From contig CM054115.1 of NCBI GenBank assembly GCA_028673005.1, forward strand, positions 195,122,370 to 195,186,369: a stretch of DNA of 64,000 nucleotides, in the 5' to 3' direction. Below the pieces are notes generated by a model. That model saw only the letters and a program-made list of their open reading frames with translations, was not told the origin of the DNA and did no database searches. Source of the DNA: Tanypteryx hageni (taxonomy: Eukaryota; Arthropoda; Insecta; Odonata; Petaluridae). A program made the position numbers and the translations under genes. Shown piece after piece: positions 1-9,739 of this stretch (the stretch's first letter is position 1; every line of letters begins with the position of its first letter).

Positions 1-733
1 TTGTCCTCTCCTCCCAACCCCCAGCTCTTTTACAGCCAGGAGGTTGTGTTTGGAAGGGGGTAAGTGGCTGAGGGCATGTACAATGGCGCCCACCCCCGTC
101 GCTCAGCCGAATGCACCCAACACCCTTTCCCACGTAAAGATGGGAAATCCCACGTTTAATCTGTCTCCTCATTAACTCTTCCTGGAATTGGTATGCTCAC
201 AGTTTGCAAAGAAAGTTCGTAGCGTTGATCACAAAAATCAGTTGAGATATTGCCCTTGAACGAGTAACATGTCCGTACATAAAAGGAAGTATTTGTCTAT
301 TCGCGAAAAGGTTGATATTATTCGAGAGTTAGAACAGGGTAAAAAAATGTTGAAGAGTGTAAAAAATTTAATTTATCATCGTCTACGGTTTTAACCTTAT
401 GGAAAAACAAAGAAGCGATTTTATATGCACTAGAGAACAACCTAACAACGCACAAGAAAATAAGGAAGTGCGACTTGGGTAGTGATTAAGGATGCAGCTG
501 TGATTAAATTTTATATGTACGTATGTTTACTTTAAATTTTCTAGTTTATTCTCATTTTTAGGTTTTTTCATAAATTTACTAAATAATCTTTCTGTTTATA
601 TATTCACTTTTACTTCTTATGTCTTATTTCACCATACGCATGCATGCTTTTGCCTTCACGGATATTAAGTTTAACGGCTATAACGAGCAAAACTAAACGG
701 TCCCGTGGCGCTCGTTATAGCCGAGTTTGACTG
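1..733 (+). mobile_element. Pogo/Tigger-type DNA transposon, right part (internally deleted)
   Basis: A start codon at 269-271 opens a helix-turn-helix typical of Tigger/CENP-B-type transposases (KRKYLSIREKVDIIRELEQG). After a one-base break near 345 the frame resumes with CKKFNLSSSTVLTLWKNKEA, the second half of the same DNA-binding domain. The catalytic DDE domain is missing, so this is a deletion derivative. The right terminus at about 670-733 carries the motif CTCGTTATAGCCGAGTTTGA and ends at a TA dinucleotide (734-735), as expected for the Tc1/mariner/pogo superfamily. The left terminus lies before the window. It sits directly against RTE-like LINE sequence, so it most likely inserted into that LINE. 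The first ~250 bases would be its 5' leader. Confidence 0.7.
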
Positions 734-735
734 TA

Positions 736-2943
736 GTCAATGAAAGATTTAGAAATAGCATTAAAAATGTGAAAACACTACCAGGGGCAGATATCGATTC
801 TGACCACAACCTTTTGGTGGCAAATATACAATGTAGACTGAAGAGCGTTAGGAGAAACATAAGAGTTAACAAGAAATGGAACTTAGAGGAACTCCTTAAA
901 AACAAGGAGGCTATCATGACTGAGCTGGAGGAAAGGTTGGGGGAGAGAGCTGAAGAAAATAGGAAGAATGTAGATGAGGAGTGGAGATACATCCATAGCA
1001 ACATTAAAGATGTAATGGAAAAGAAGGTAGGAAAGATAACGGGTGAAAGAAACAAAAAACCCTGGATCACAGCAGCCATGCTGCAAAAAATGGAAGAGCG
1101 GAGAAAGTGGAAGAACATGAACACTGAAGAAGGCCAAAGAAAGTACAAGGAGTTAAATAATGCTTTAAGAAGGGAAACAGATAAAGCAAGAGAACAGTGG
1201 ATAAATGAAAAATGCGAGGAGATTGTCGAATGTGAAAGAATTTGTAGAACAGACCTCATGTATAGCAAAGCAAGGGAACTATTCAAGAAAAAAGCAAGAA
1301 AGATAGGACGTAAAGGAATCATGAACAAAAGTGGTAAAATAGTATCGGAGCCAGACAATGTAAAGAATGTCTGGAAAGAATACATTGAGGTTCTGTATGA
1401 CAAAGAAGGAAAGCCAAGAAATATTGAATTAAATGAAGAAGAGGATGTGGAAGAAGATCAGCTAGGACCAAGTATTCTCGAGTCTGAAGTTAAAAGAGCA
1501 ATTGATGACATGAAAAGAAGGAAGGCTGTTGGGAGTGATGATATACCAGTGGATGTTCTCAAGGTTTTGGGGTCTAAAGCAGTTAAGCAACTCACAAAAT
1601 TTTTTAACCAAGTATATGATACTGGCATATGGCCTGAAGATTTTTTAGATGTTGTGATGGTACCACTGGAGAAAAAGAACAATGCAAAATGTTGTAAGGA
1701 TTACAGAACTATTAGTTTAATTTCTCATACAGCTAAAGTTCTAACCAGAATAATATCCAAAAGAATTGAATGTAAAATAGAAAAGGAGCTGCAAGATAAT
1801 CAGTTTGGTTTTAGAAGAGGAAGGGGGACTAGAGATGCTATAGGATGTATGAGGATGATGATAGAAAGAGCGCTAGAAGTCAATAAAGGTATGTATTTTT
1901 GTTTTGTAGATTGGGAGAAAGCTTTTGACCGAGTGAAATGGGATAAAATGCTGGGTATTTTAAACAAAATAGGAATAGATTGGAAAGATAAAAGACTGCT
2001 TAAAAACCTTTACTTTGATCAAAAGATTAGAGTAAGGGTTGAAGGAGAAGAAACAGAAAGTACTTCAATAGGGAGGGGAGTGAGGCAGGGTTGCCCTATT
2101 TCACCAGCGATATTTAATATTTATGCAGAAACAATAACAGAAGAAGCGTTGATGGAAGAGAAAGGATTTAAGATAGGAGGTGAAAGTATTACCACCATTA
2201 AATACGCAGATGATCAGGGCTTAATAGCAGAAGGCGAGAAAGAGCTTCAGAGGATGACAGACAGACTAGTGGAGGTTGGCCAACAATATGGAATGAAGAT
2301 CAATGCTGAAAAAATGAAAGTCATGGTGGTTTCAAAGGAACATAAAGAATTAAATATAATGGTAAATGGCCAAAAATTGGAACAAGTAAGTAGTTTCAAA
2401 TATCTCGGCAGTATTTTAGCACAGGATGGAAGTAGTACACAGGACATCAGAAGTAGGATTGCAATGGCAAAAGCAGCATTTAACGAGAAGAAGGAGCTTC
2501 TCACAAGCAAGAAAATAAATTTAGAAACAAGGAAGAAATTAGCAAAATGCTACATATGGAGCATAGCTCTTTATGGTGCAGAGACGTGGACGATAAGGAG
2601 AAAGGAGGAAAAATATTTAGAAAGTTTTGAGATGTGGGTATGGAGAAGAACGATGAAAGTGAAATGGACAGAGAGGAAGAGAAACGAAGAAGTATTAGAA
2701 ATGGTGGGAGAAGAAAGGACGCTAATAAAAACAATCAGGAAAAGAAAAGCAAATTGGATAGGGCACATATTGAGAAGACAGTGTTTACAAAGGACGATCT
2801 TAGAAGGAAAAATTAGTGGAAGAAGAGGAAGAGGGAGAAAAAGAATAGGAATATTAGATAATATAAAGCAGGGATTTAATACTTATAGAGGTATAAAAGA
2901 GGCTTCTAGGGAGAGAGAGAAATGGAGGCAGCGATTCAGTTAA
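736..2943 (+). CDS. RTE-like endonuclease/reverse transcriptase, partial but uninterrupted
   Basis: About 735 residues are open without a stop. Near residue 25 is SDHNLLV, the final catalytic Asp-His block of an APE-type endonuclease. The reverse transcriptase follows: FGFRRGRGTRDAI near 358, motif A FVDWEKAFDRV near 393-403, motif B GVRQGCPISPAIFN near 452, and the catalytic YADD at about 493-496. The C-terminal region has LYGAETWTIRRKE and WVWRRTMKVKW, like the thumb/C-terminal region of RTE/BovB-type LINEs. The product would copy its own RNA into DNA at a nicked genomic site. No frameshift is visible, which suggests a young copy. It begins inside the endonuclease, so this copy alone cannot give a complete protein. 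The clade is inferred from recalled RTE motifs, not a tree. Confidence 0.85.
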   Translation, partial: VNERFRNSIKNVKTLPGADIDSDHNLLVANIQCRLKSVRRNIRVNKKWNLEELLKNKEAIMTELEERLGERAEENRKNVDEEWRYIHSNIKDVMEKKVGKITGERNKKPWITAAMLQKMEERRKWKNMNTEEGQRKYKELNNALRRETDKAREQWINEKCEEIVECERICRTDLMYSKARELFKKKARKIGRKGIMNKSGKIVSEPDNVKNVWKEYIEVLYDKEGKPRNIELNEEEDVEEDQLGPSILESEVKRAIDDMKRRKAVGSDDIPVDVLKVLGSKAVKQLTKFFNQVYDTGIWPEDFLDVVMVPLEKKNNAKCCKDYRTISLISHTAKVLTRIISKRIECKIEKELQDNQFGFRRGRGTRDAIGCMRMMIERALEVNKGMYFCFVDWEKAFDRVKWDKMLGILNKIGIDWKDKRLLKNLYFDQKIRVRVEGEETESTSIGRGVRQGCPISPAIFNIYAETITEEALMEEKGFKIGGESITTIKYADDQGLIAEGEKELQRMTDRLVEVGQQYGMKINAEKMKVMVVSKEHKELNIMVNGQKLEQVSSFKYLGSILAQDGSSTQDIRSRIAMAKAAFNEKKELLTSKKINLETRKKLAKCYIWSIALYGAETWTIRRKEEKYLESFEMWVWRRTMKVKWTERKRNEEVLEMVGEERTLIKTIRKRKANWIGHILRRQCLQRTILEGKISGRRGRGRKRIGILDNIKQGFNTYRGIKEASREREKWRQRFS

Positions 2944-2985
2944 AACCTGTCTTCGGACAGAAGCATGATGATGAATGATGATTTA
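736..2985 (+). mobile_element. RTE-like non-LTR retrotransposon (LINE), 3' part
   Basis: The element holds the last part of an apurinic-type endonuclease, a whole reverse transcriptase and a short 3' UTR ending in a GATGATGAATGATGATT-type microsatellite tail. RTE-clade LINEs commonly end in short tandem repeats of this kind. Its left edge coincides with the TA-ended terminus of a Tigger element, so the missing 5' part is probably beyond that insertion, before the window, rather than lost by 5' truncation. It lies upstream of the first visible Rabenosyn-5 exon, in the same orientation as the gene. Confidence 0.8.
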
Positions 2986-2999
2986 AAGCTGAGCTAAAG

Positions 3000-3410
3000 A
3001 GCAGGGCTACCACAGTAAAAAGTTAAATAATATTTCTATTACACGTAATTCTAGAGAACTGATCTCATGGATTTTAACCAAATATAGTATATTTAATCTT
3101 TATATAAATAAATAACCAAAATATCATATTTCAACTGAGTCGACTAAACAGGGCTACCACAATATCAGGGTTAGAATTTTTCTGTAAGTATGAATTTGGA
3201 AGGTATTGGCTGAACGGATTTCAAAGAAATTTCATTTGTAGGGCGAGTATATAATGGGAAAATGAGATGAATATGTTTAGAGTGGATCAAAAAAGCAGGG
3301 CTAACACAATATAAGGAAAAATAATTTTCTGATTTCAAAGCAAATACATTATGGCAAATGGCAAATTTGACGAAAAGCACTTCTGTACTGCGGGAAACCT
3401 GTGTATACCC
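3000..3410 (-). repeat. ~145-bp monomer repeat (minus copy of the 27.2-31.9 kb family)
   Basis: Three diverged monomers start at about 3003, 3151 and 3294, each with GCAGGGCTACCACA or GCAGGGCTAACACA. The spacing is 148 and 143 bases. The segment is the reverse complement of 27205-27600, including the shared end around CGGGAAACCTGTGTATA and the palindromic AGTACAGAAGTACT-like edge. No coding capacity is seen. The monomer is close to nucleosome length, but the array is too short to call a satellite. Confidence 0.75.
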
Positions 3411-4139
3411 CTACTTGATATATATTAAAATTGTATTGAAGGGAAAGTAGACGGATTAGTTCTTTCCAGAAGTACTTGTTAAGTTGTAAATTTAGTTCTG
3501 CATTTCTGGTTTACAAGCAGCAGACATTTTTTGTATGAATATTACTTCTCGAACATTATGTATGAAAGATTTAATTAATTTATGCCATTTTGTGTTGCAG
3601 ATTCACTAATTATTAATTTATGTGCGAGAGAGAAACTATTAGCGGAAGATATTGGACAAATATCATATACTTTCAATAAACAAAGTGTGAAATGCACCGG
3701 TATCTATTTTGTGTAAAAAGTAAATAGGTATCTTCAGCATTGCGCGAAATACAGTGTAAACTATTACTTGAATTCGAACCTTCACGTCAGCGACCAATTT
3801 ACTCCCAATGCATCGGGAGAAATTTTGTGTATGCAACCCGCATGATGCCTCGATTAATGAGTAAGCCTGAAGATAGTTACATTTTAACTGAAATAATTTA
3901 TGATAATATGTATCCATTTTGTGTCAGTTAGGAAAAACCTGAAAGTAAAAAGTTGTGAAATATTCAAGGTAAACATAATGTCGGATCCAGTCTGACTTAT
4001 GAGCAGATCGGTAAAAATGTGATGTCAGATTAGGTCTGACATATAAACACAAAGGGTTAATGATTTATTTAATGTTAATTATACACAAATTAATTCAAAG
4101 GTAAAAATCATTATATTATTTTAAAAAACATGACAAAAA
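3411..4139. other. Unassigned AT-rich sequence
   Basis: No gene or element was recognised. The stretch ending at 4058 (GTCTGACATATAAACACAAA then GGGTTAA) resembles a piggyBac-type terminus next to TTAA. No matching partner end was found. Confidence 0.3.
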
Positions 4140-4860
4140 TAACTTTAAGGTGGAGTACCACCAAGTGAAGGCCCATACAGTCAAGTTTGTTTAATAAAAG
4201 TTTTTATTGGCATATTTTTATTATTTCAGAAATGTTAATGTTTAATTTGGAATTCAGGATCAATGTTATTGTTTTTATGAAACAACAACAGAGTTTTTAA
4301 AGCAGATTGCACCTCTGAACTGGATATCACTTTAACCAAACACTCACTGTCCTCTTCTTCCTTGCGGTTGTATTTGATAATCTCTGGTTGTTTAATGGCA
4401 GAGGGAATGTCCGCATCTGTCGGAGGTTTTGCTGTCACAACCTTGTTGTCCACGTTCACATAGTTATTGATCCATGTCACCTCAATATCCGAGCTATATT
4501 TCTTTAACTACATTGATAATGGAATATTGTTATTATGTTCTTTAATTTATTCATTATATTCCATACAATTTAGTTCTGATTTTTTAAAGCAGTTTTTAAT
4601 GGTCTGAGATATGAATTTATCTCATGCTTCATTCATAAAGTGGATTGCTTCAAGAACATATATTTTACAGGCATCTTTTTTCAATTAAGTCTATGAATTC
4701 CAGGACTAAGAGTTTCCTAAGATAGCATTTAAAGCTTCTTATGATGCCGTGATCCATGGGTTGGGGTTGGAGAACAAAGTTGAGTTCATTGTTAAAAAAC
4801 ATATTTGATCTTGGTATAGTTCGAAAGATTAGAATGCAATGGGCAATTGTCTAAAATTAG
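4140..4860 (-). pseudogene. Decayed Tigger/jerky-type transposase fragment
   Basis: Read on the minus strand, 4860-4800 gives KILLILDNCPLHSN, the second-Asp block of pogo/Tigger/jerky transposases. A frame near 4765-4740 gives QPMDHGII, the usual third-Asp block (QPLDQGVI in relatives). The C-terminal tail at 4480-4235 reads INNYVNVDNKVVTAKPPTDA, an acidic tail typical of Tigger proteins. The pieces are in different frames with stops between, so it is not functional. It is antisense to Rabenosyn-5. Confidence 0.65.
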
Positions 4861-5024
4861 CAAAATTTTCCAATTTTTTTTCATATTTCAGTGTTCCACT
4901 TTCTCACTTCTTCAAAAATTGCAGATGTCATCGAGGTTTCCGTGAGAGACCAAGACTGATTACTATTTGCCTTATATACTGGAAGCATAACCTCTTGGTT
5001 AGAGTTCTGCGGAAAAATTAAATA

Positions 5025-5167
5025 CCGTATTTATCTGAATATAAGACGAGGTATTTTTCCTATTTTTGCATCTGAAAAATGAGGAGTTGTCTTATATTCA
5101 GGTGTGCAATTGAAAATTTTGAGAATTTTTTTTATTTTTGGGGGTCGTCTTGTATGGATAAATACAG
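5025..5167. mobile_element. 143-bp Tigger/pogo-type MITE
   Basis: The ends form terminal inverted repeats: CCGTATTTATCTGAATATAA on the left, and the reverse complement of the right end reads CTGTATTTATCCATACAAGA. TA dinucleotides flank both sides (5023-5024 and 5168-5169). The same right-end sequence (GAGTAAATACAG then TA) ends the pogo relic at 26746, which identifies the likely mobilising family. No coding capacity. Confidence 0.85.
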
Positions 5168-5378
5168 TATATTGGTTCTATAGCTTCAGAGAGAATGAAA
5201 AATACTTAATTTATGTTTTACTGCTATAATTGATGTTTTTGTTTTCTTGATTGAATTTTTTTCATATCTCAAAACTTTCATGTTAGCTTAACCTTTGGTA
5301 TTCAGTATTCACAAATGGTGATGCTCCAGTATTTTATAAGATTATACTAGTAAGAATAATTTTGTTATTATTTTGCAG

Positions 5379-5507
5379 ATTTGTTTGGGAAAGCTAAGAA
5401 GAAGATATTGAAGCAAGATGATCAAGAATTCTTTCAAAGTCAGTCACAAGTATTGCATCAAAGTAAACAGAATCTGTCTCCTTTATATTCAAGCTACCAA
5501 CTTGTTG
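5379..5507 (+). CDS. Rbsn-5: Rabenosyn-5, internal exon (linker after the N-terminal zinc finger)
   Basis: The exon follows a T-rich tract and TTTTGCAG acceptor and ends at G|GTAAGG. It encodes LFGKAKKKILKQDDQEFF and ends ...SSYQLV plus the first base of a Gly codon. The basic KAKKK segment matches the region of Rabenosyn-5 following the N-terminal C2H2 finger. Rabenosyn-5 is a Rab4/Rab5/PI3P effector that binds Vps45 and promotes fusion and recycling at early endosomes. The exon opens with the last two bases of a codon and closes with one, which fits exactly with the next exon at 23076, giving ...LV-GAVRNH as in vertebrate relatives (LGAVRSH). The preceding exon with the C2H2 finger is not in the window. 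The intron that follows is 17.6 kb. Confidence 0.85.
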
Positions 5508-7337
5508 GTAAGGTCTTTGTTAAGCTATAAAATGACTAATGATGTGGAATGAAACTATATATCTGTATACATTTAAATATATGTAATTTGTTGAAAGAAT
5601 TGATGAGATGTAATATTTAACAAATTCACGATGGATGGAGCTGCTGGTGGGTTATTCCCAATTGTCTGCCTCAGGTGAGCATATCCTTATGAACAATGAC
5701 ACAGGGCCGATAACCAATAGAAAACTCCTTTCACTAACCAGTAACCATCACACCGCCCCATCACCATCTCCAACCAATTACTGAACAAAAAGTCAACATA
5801 TAAGGAATTGCATCCACACTGATATATATTATACTATCATGGATGTGGAAAAATGCTTTTTTCGGGTAGTAGTGGAACAAACCTTTTGTATTTCTATTTT
5901 TTCATCTTAACATGTTTGCAACATAAGGCATTTATATTGTTATTCCTCAGGGATGTAAAATTTATTTTTTAAGTCACACATAATGTATTTTTAGGCGTTC
6001 TTTACAAAAAGTAAACAACGCTTTATGGTCCCGTCGTGACCATAAATCTGTCCACCTGCATGTTTCATCTGTGAAACTACTGGGCAGGTGTTGATGAAAT
6101 TTGTTATTTAGGGAAGGAAATAAGAAAATGATATAAATGGTTCACGTAGCATAATCAAGAGTGCCACTTGACTGGTGACAAAAAAGGAACTTTTCTTTAT
6201 ATCTCGTAAAATATCACTTATAACAGAAAATCTTCAAACTAAATTTGTAGGACTAATCAAATAGCATATGTTTTGCTAATTAAATTTTTATCGAAGGAGT
6301 AGCCGATTTCAAGAAAATCAAATGTGGATGGCGTCATTTGCTATGAACTTAGAAAAATTTTCCCATGTTTTTTAATAGTTGTCAATGAAAACAATCTTCA
6401 TGGCAACTGAAGTGAACAATATCTGCTGTAAATAGCTAATTAATTTAATTTTCTATCATGCCCACACAAGATTTAGTAAATGAAGGGAAATGGATTATCT
6501 ACAATGAAGAAATTAACGTAAATACGTATATTTTCGTTACCTATACACAACGTTTGTAAGTGAAAAGAAATGGGTAATTTATGATGAAGGAATTAATGTG
6601 AACATAAAGATTATATTACTACTATTTGAGTGAGGGATGTTTTAAATAACTGTTGATTGTTTTATTAAGTACAACCAATTAGGAAATAAAGCGGAGAATC
6701 AAAAATTAGATATTTCTTTGTCATACCAGTTCTTAGACTTTATACTATTTGTAAGCCATTAATATTTATCCTTCATGATGTGATTGCATAAACTGTAAAG
6801 AATGCCTCTGCCTTGCATGTATGCACGCATGATGTGTGCATCTTTCCTCTCTTGTTCACATTTTATTTCTGTAGATCATCTCATTAATGAGGGTTATCTT
6901 TCTCTCCCTCTGTCCATCGAACTGTTCGTCCATCTGTCTGTTCGTTTGTCCACATGGTTACTTCCACTAGAATTTTTTCATGTTTATGAAGTTAAGGGAC
7001 ATTTTTGGAATGCATTAAAAGAGATCCATAGTAATTAATAAGCATGTTCTCCTCTGATACCCATCTGCTTTCCTTATATTTTTCCCACCAGCTCATCCAT
7101 TCCTCCCATTGATTCCTTCACTCAAATTCATTCTTTTTTTAATTTTGCAGTTTTCACTTTCCCAGCCTTTGTCTCTCCCAGTTCCTACTCTAACCCCTTC
7201 CCCATTACATTGAACTCCCTTTCCAATTTGGGTGTTTAGTAATATGAACATCCTGTATGGGTCAAAGTATGTGTTTTTATAATTAATTGAGTCAGGCGTG
7301 ACTTTGTGGAAGTAGGTGATGTTATTCATACACACTT
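5508..7337. other. Intron sequence without recognised element
   Basis: Start of the 17.6-kb intron. Pyrimidine-rich and CCAAT-like stretches at 5690-5830 look somewhat like the leader of a retroelement (ATATAAGGAATTGC near 5798), but nothing could be assigned. No plausible coding exon is seen on either strand. Confidence 0.4.
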
Positions 7338-7489
7338 AGTACTTTTCCACAATTTTTTTCCCTAGTGTGACAATCAATTGAATGAATATGTTTTTCCCAA
7401 CATTTCACCTTTGCTCTCCACTACCTTGTCCCTTCCTAAAGCCCGTCCCTCCTCCCCCATCCCCCTCCCTCTGGACCTAGCCATTAACT

Positions 7490-7665
7490 TGTCGGCCTTG
7501 ATAGATGGTTGGTTAGAGTATCTGCCAACGGATAGTAGGGTCGTGGGTTTGAATCCCACCTTGGACATGAATGTTTGTGTTTGTCAGGGTTATATGTAAG
7601 AATGGACATGATTGTTCAAATATCACCCTCAATAAAGACGATTATTATTATTAACTCAGCAATCA
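7490..7665 (+). mobile_element. tRNA-derived SINE
   Basis: The head has an internal polymerase III promoter: box A-like TGGTTGGTTAGAG near 7506 and box B GGGTTTGAATCCC at 7545-7557. A short body and an ATTATTATTATTA tail follow at 7641-7653. It interrupts the pyrimidine-rich PLE tail. TTAACT occurs at both edges and may be the end of a target-site duplication. The head is tRNA-like but does not fold into a full cloverleaf with an acceptor stem, so it is a SINE and not a tRNA gene. Confidence 0.75.
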
Positions 7666-7943
7666 GGTGCTTTCCCTTTTCTCTCCCCCTTTCCCAGCCC
7701 ACTATATACGCTTCCATACCTCTTTCTCTCCCCCTACTCTTTGCATGTCCTCCCGTTGCAGTTTCTCTCCCCCTTTACCTACTGCTGTGGAACCAATGTT
7801 GTACAACTCTTTTGTTGGAAACTGTCTAATTTTAGCTGTGTGGTTTTCCCAACCTTGCTTCTCCACTCCACTTCACCCTTCCAATGAGTCTTATCTTCCC
7901 CCACCCACTCCTGAATTTTCTTTAAAACTCCGTTCACCATTTC

Positions 7944-7983
7944 TTGCAAGATGATGCTGTATCATGTGCGAAACCGGTTGCAA
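7944..7983 (+). ncRNA. Hammerhead-ribozyme-like motif, PLE tail
   Basis: Stem I halves TTGCAA (7944-7949) and TTGCAA (7978-7983) pair with each other. Between them lie GATGA, a stem-II hairpin closed by GC, then GAAAC and a minimal stem III (ACCGGT). The conserved CU of the CUGAUGA core has changed, so this copy is probably inactive. PLEs are known to carry minimal type-I hammerheads with very short stem III. Confidence 0.55.
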
Positions 7984-8560
7984 AAATAAAAAATTGTGGA
8001 AAAGTACTGTGTATTTAATATGAATGTGTTTTTAGCTATTTAGCCAAATTTGTGTGTTTGAATTTTCATCACTCCCTTAAAGAAAACCCTGGATTTAAAC
8101 AACAAAAACTGTTTTTATATGCTGTCTTTTCTGATTGCTTGATGATGATTCAAAAAATAAACACCTAGGAATAGGATTACCAGATGTCCTATTTTAGCTG
8201 GATAAGTCCTCTCTTTTAGGAGAAATGTGTGTCCTATATCTTTTTCCGATTTTTGTGAAATGTCCTCTTTTTAATTTATAAGGCAAATAAGAGGATTTAA
8301 CTGAAAACCATAAATGGCGATCCTGCCAATTGAGTTTAAATTATTTTAATTGAAATTAAATTGTTTTAATCGTTTAACAGTGTTCATACTATGATATTAA
8401 CAGCACTGCATTAGTCTTAATTAATTAACATTGTATGTAATTAGGAGTGTAATTGAAAGCTTTTAATTAGATTAACATGAAGTTTTGTTTAGTATTATGA
8501 GTAAATGCTTTTCAGTGCCTAACATGGTTCAGATAACAGCAGTCTTAAAAGTATTCTATA

Positions 8561-9026
8561 GTATGTTTCTCGTCTTATGAAGCTTGACCTTCACATAGCA
8601 AGTAGCCAATGAGAACCTTTTCCCTCTCCCCTTCTTCCCTTTTCCCTCTCCCCCGTCACCCGCGGCTTTCGAAATGCATGAAAAACCTAACAGCATTGCC
8701 AGATATCCGCTCTTGAAATGATCTGCTTGCGGATGAAAGGCGACGCATCGCACAAAAACTTACGGTCATTGTTTATTGCTACCGGCCATTTTCCATTGCG
8801 TTAAAATGATAACAAGGTGCAAAGTGAAAGTGATAAAGAGATCGCAACGGAAGCGTAACTGCAGTAGAGCTGGCAACATAGTCGACTAAGAGCGATGTGA
8901 ACAGCACGATGGTGAGAGAGAGACTGAGCTTCTCCCCTCTCCGTCGCCCTTTACTCGAGGGTTGATTGGACGCAGAAATAGTCACAGAGGATTTCAAGGT
9001 CAAGCTTCATAAGACAAGGAACATAC
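8561..9026. mobile_element. 466-bp MITE with ~36-bp terminal inverted repeats
   Basis: The left end starts GTATGTTTCTCGTCTTATGA and runs to AAGCTTGACCTT. The right end is its reverse complement (AAGGTCAAGCTTCATAAGAC to AACATAC) with few mismatches. TATA flanks both ends (8557-8560, 9027-9030) and may be the target duplication or part of the repeat. The interior is unusually GC-rich for this window and has no convincing frame. Superfamily unknown. Confidence 0.8.
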
Positions 9027-9030
9027 TATA

Positions 9031-9739
9031 GGAAGTGATTTTTGAAAAGGTACATTGTATAACTTTTTAGAAGCATTAGTAGATGTTAAGCAGTAATAGA
9101 TGTTTAGAAAAAATGTGTTCTTATCATATTAAAGATTTCCGCGGCCTTGGCTGATAGGTATGATTTAAAATTAATGCGTGTTCTTGCTTGGTCTCAGGAA
9201 GTTTCTTTTTCACAGTGAAAAAACTCAATTTTTTTCATTCTTTTTTGGGTTTTGTTTACTTGGCCACCAAAGTTTTGATTCAAGTGAAAAGGAAAAATGT
9301 AATACCCTTCATAGCCCAAACTAAAGTGTAAGTTCAATGCCAAACTACAAGGTAGAGGCAAGTAATCATAAAGTTTACTATTTAATGTAAAATAAAGAGA
9401 CTTATGGTAATTCCAATACCGCTGAGAACGTTGCGTTCGCCTCGCTTTCAGTTTCAACAAATATAAAATTCTGTATAAAATACTATGTCCATTTCAGCTT
9501 TATGGCATTAATTGATTCGTAACTGAAATTCCAAGAGAAAGACGACAGTCTGGGTCGCGTGCCTCCAAGCTGCATACTTGCGCAGAAAACACGGTCTCAT
9601 AAATTGAATAAAACACCGTAAACGAATGTAGGTAAACAATTGAGATTAAGCACATGTAATAAAAAGACTGAAACACACATTCTATTAAATTTTCCTTGTA
9701 TTTAAACATCCCGTTCGATTATTACAGGCCGTCAAAGTG
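9031..9739. other. Intron sequence, nothing recognised
   Basis: AT-rich intronic DNA without motifs, inverted ends or coding signals that I could assign. Confidence 0.4.

Larger units (their letters stand above)
7338..8013 (+). mobile_element. Penelope-like element 3' tail with inverted ends
   Basis: A pyrimidine-rich, non-coding stretch (CTCCCCCATCCCCCTCCCTC and similar) ends in a hammerhead-like motif at 7944-7983 followed by AAAAATTGTGGAAAAGTACT. The left edge at 7338-7360 carries the reverse complement, AGTACTTTTCCACAATTTTT, so the insertion is bounded by inverted copies of its own tail. Inverted tail duplication is a known habit of Penelope-like elements. The same layout (Y-rich tract, hammerhead, TTGTGGAA-type end) recurs at 12.9-13.1 kb and 56.6-56.9 kb. 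A SINE sits inside it. Confidence 0.65.

Noticed and set aside
4020..4060. A complete piggyBac-type element ending at the TTAA at 4055
   Set aside because: Only one possible end is visible; no partner end or coding block.
7500..7560. A tRNA gene
   Set aside because: tRNA-like head only; no acceptor stem, followed by a SINE body and ATT tail.
8170..8290. hAT element starting ATTACCAGATGTCCTATTTT
   Set aside because: The phrase resembles a hAT end, but no partner end or 8-bp duplication could be found nearby.
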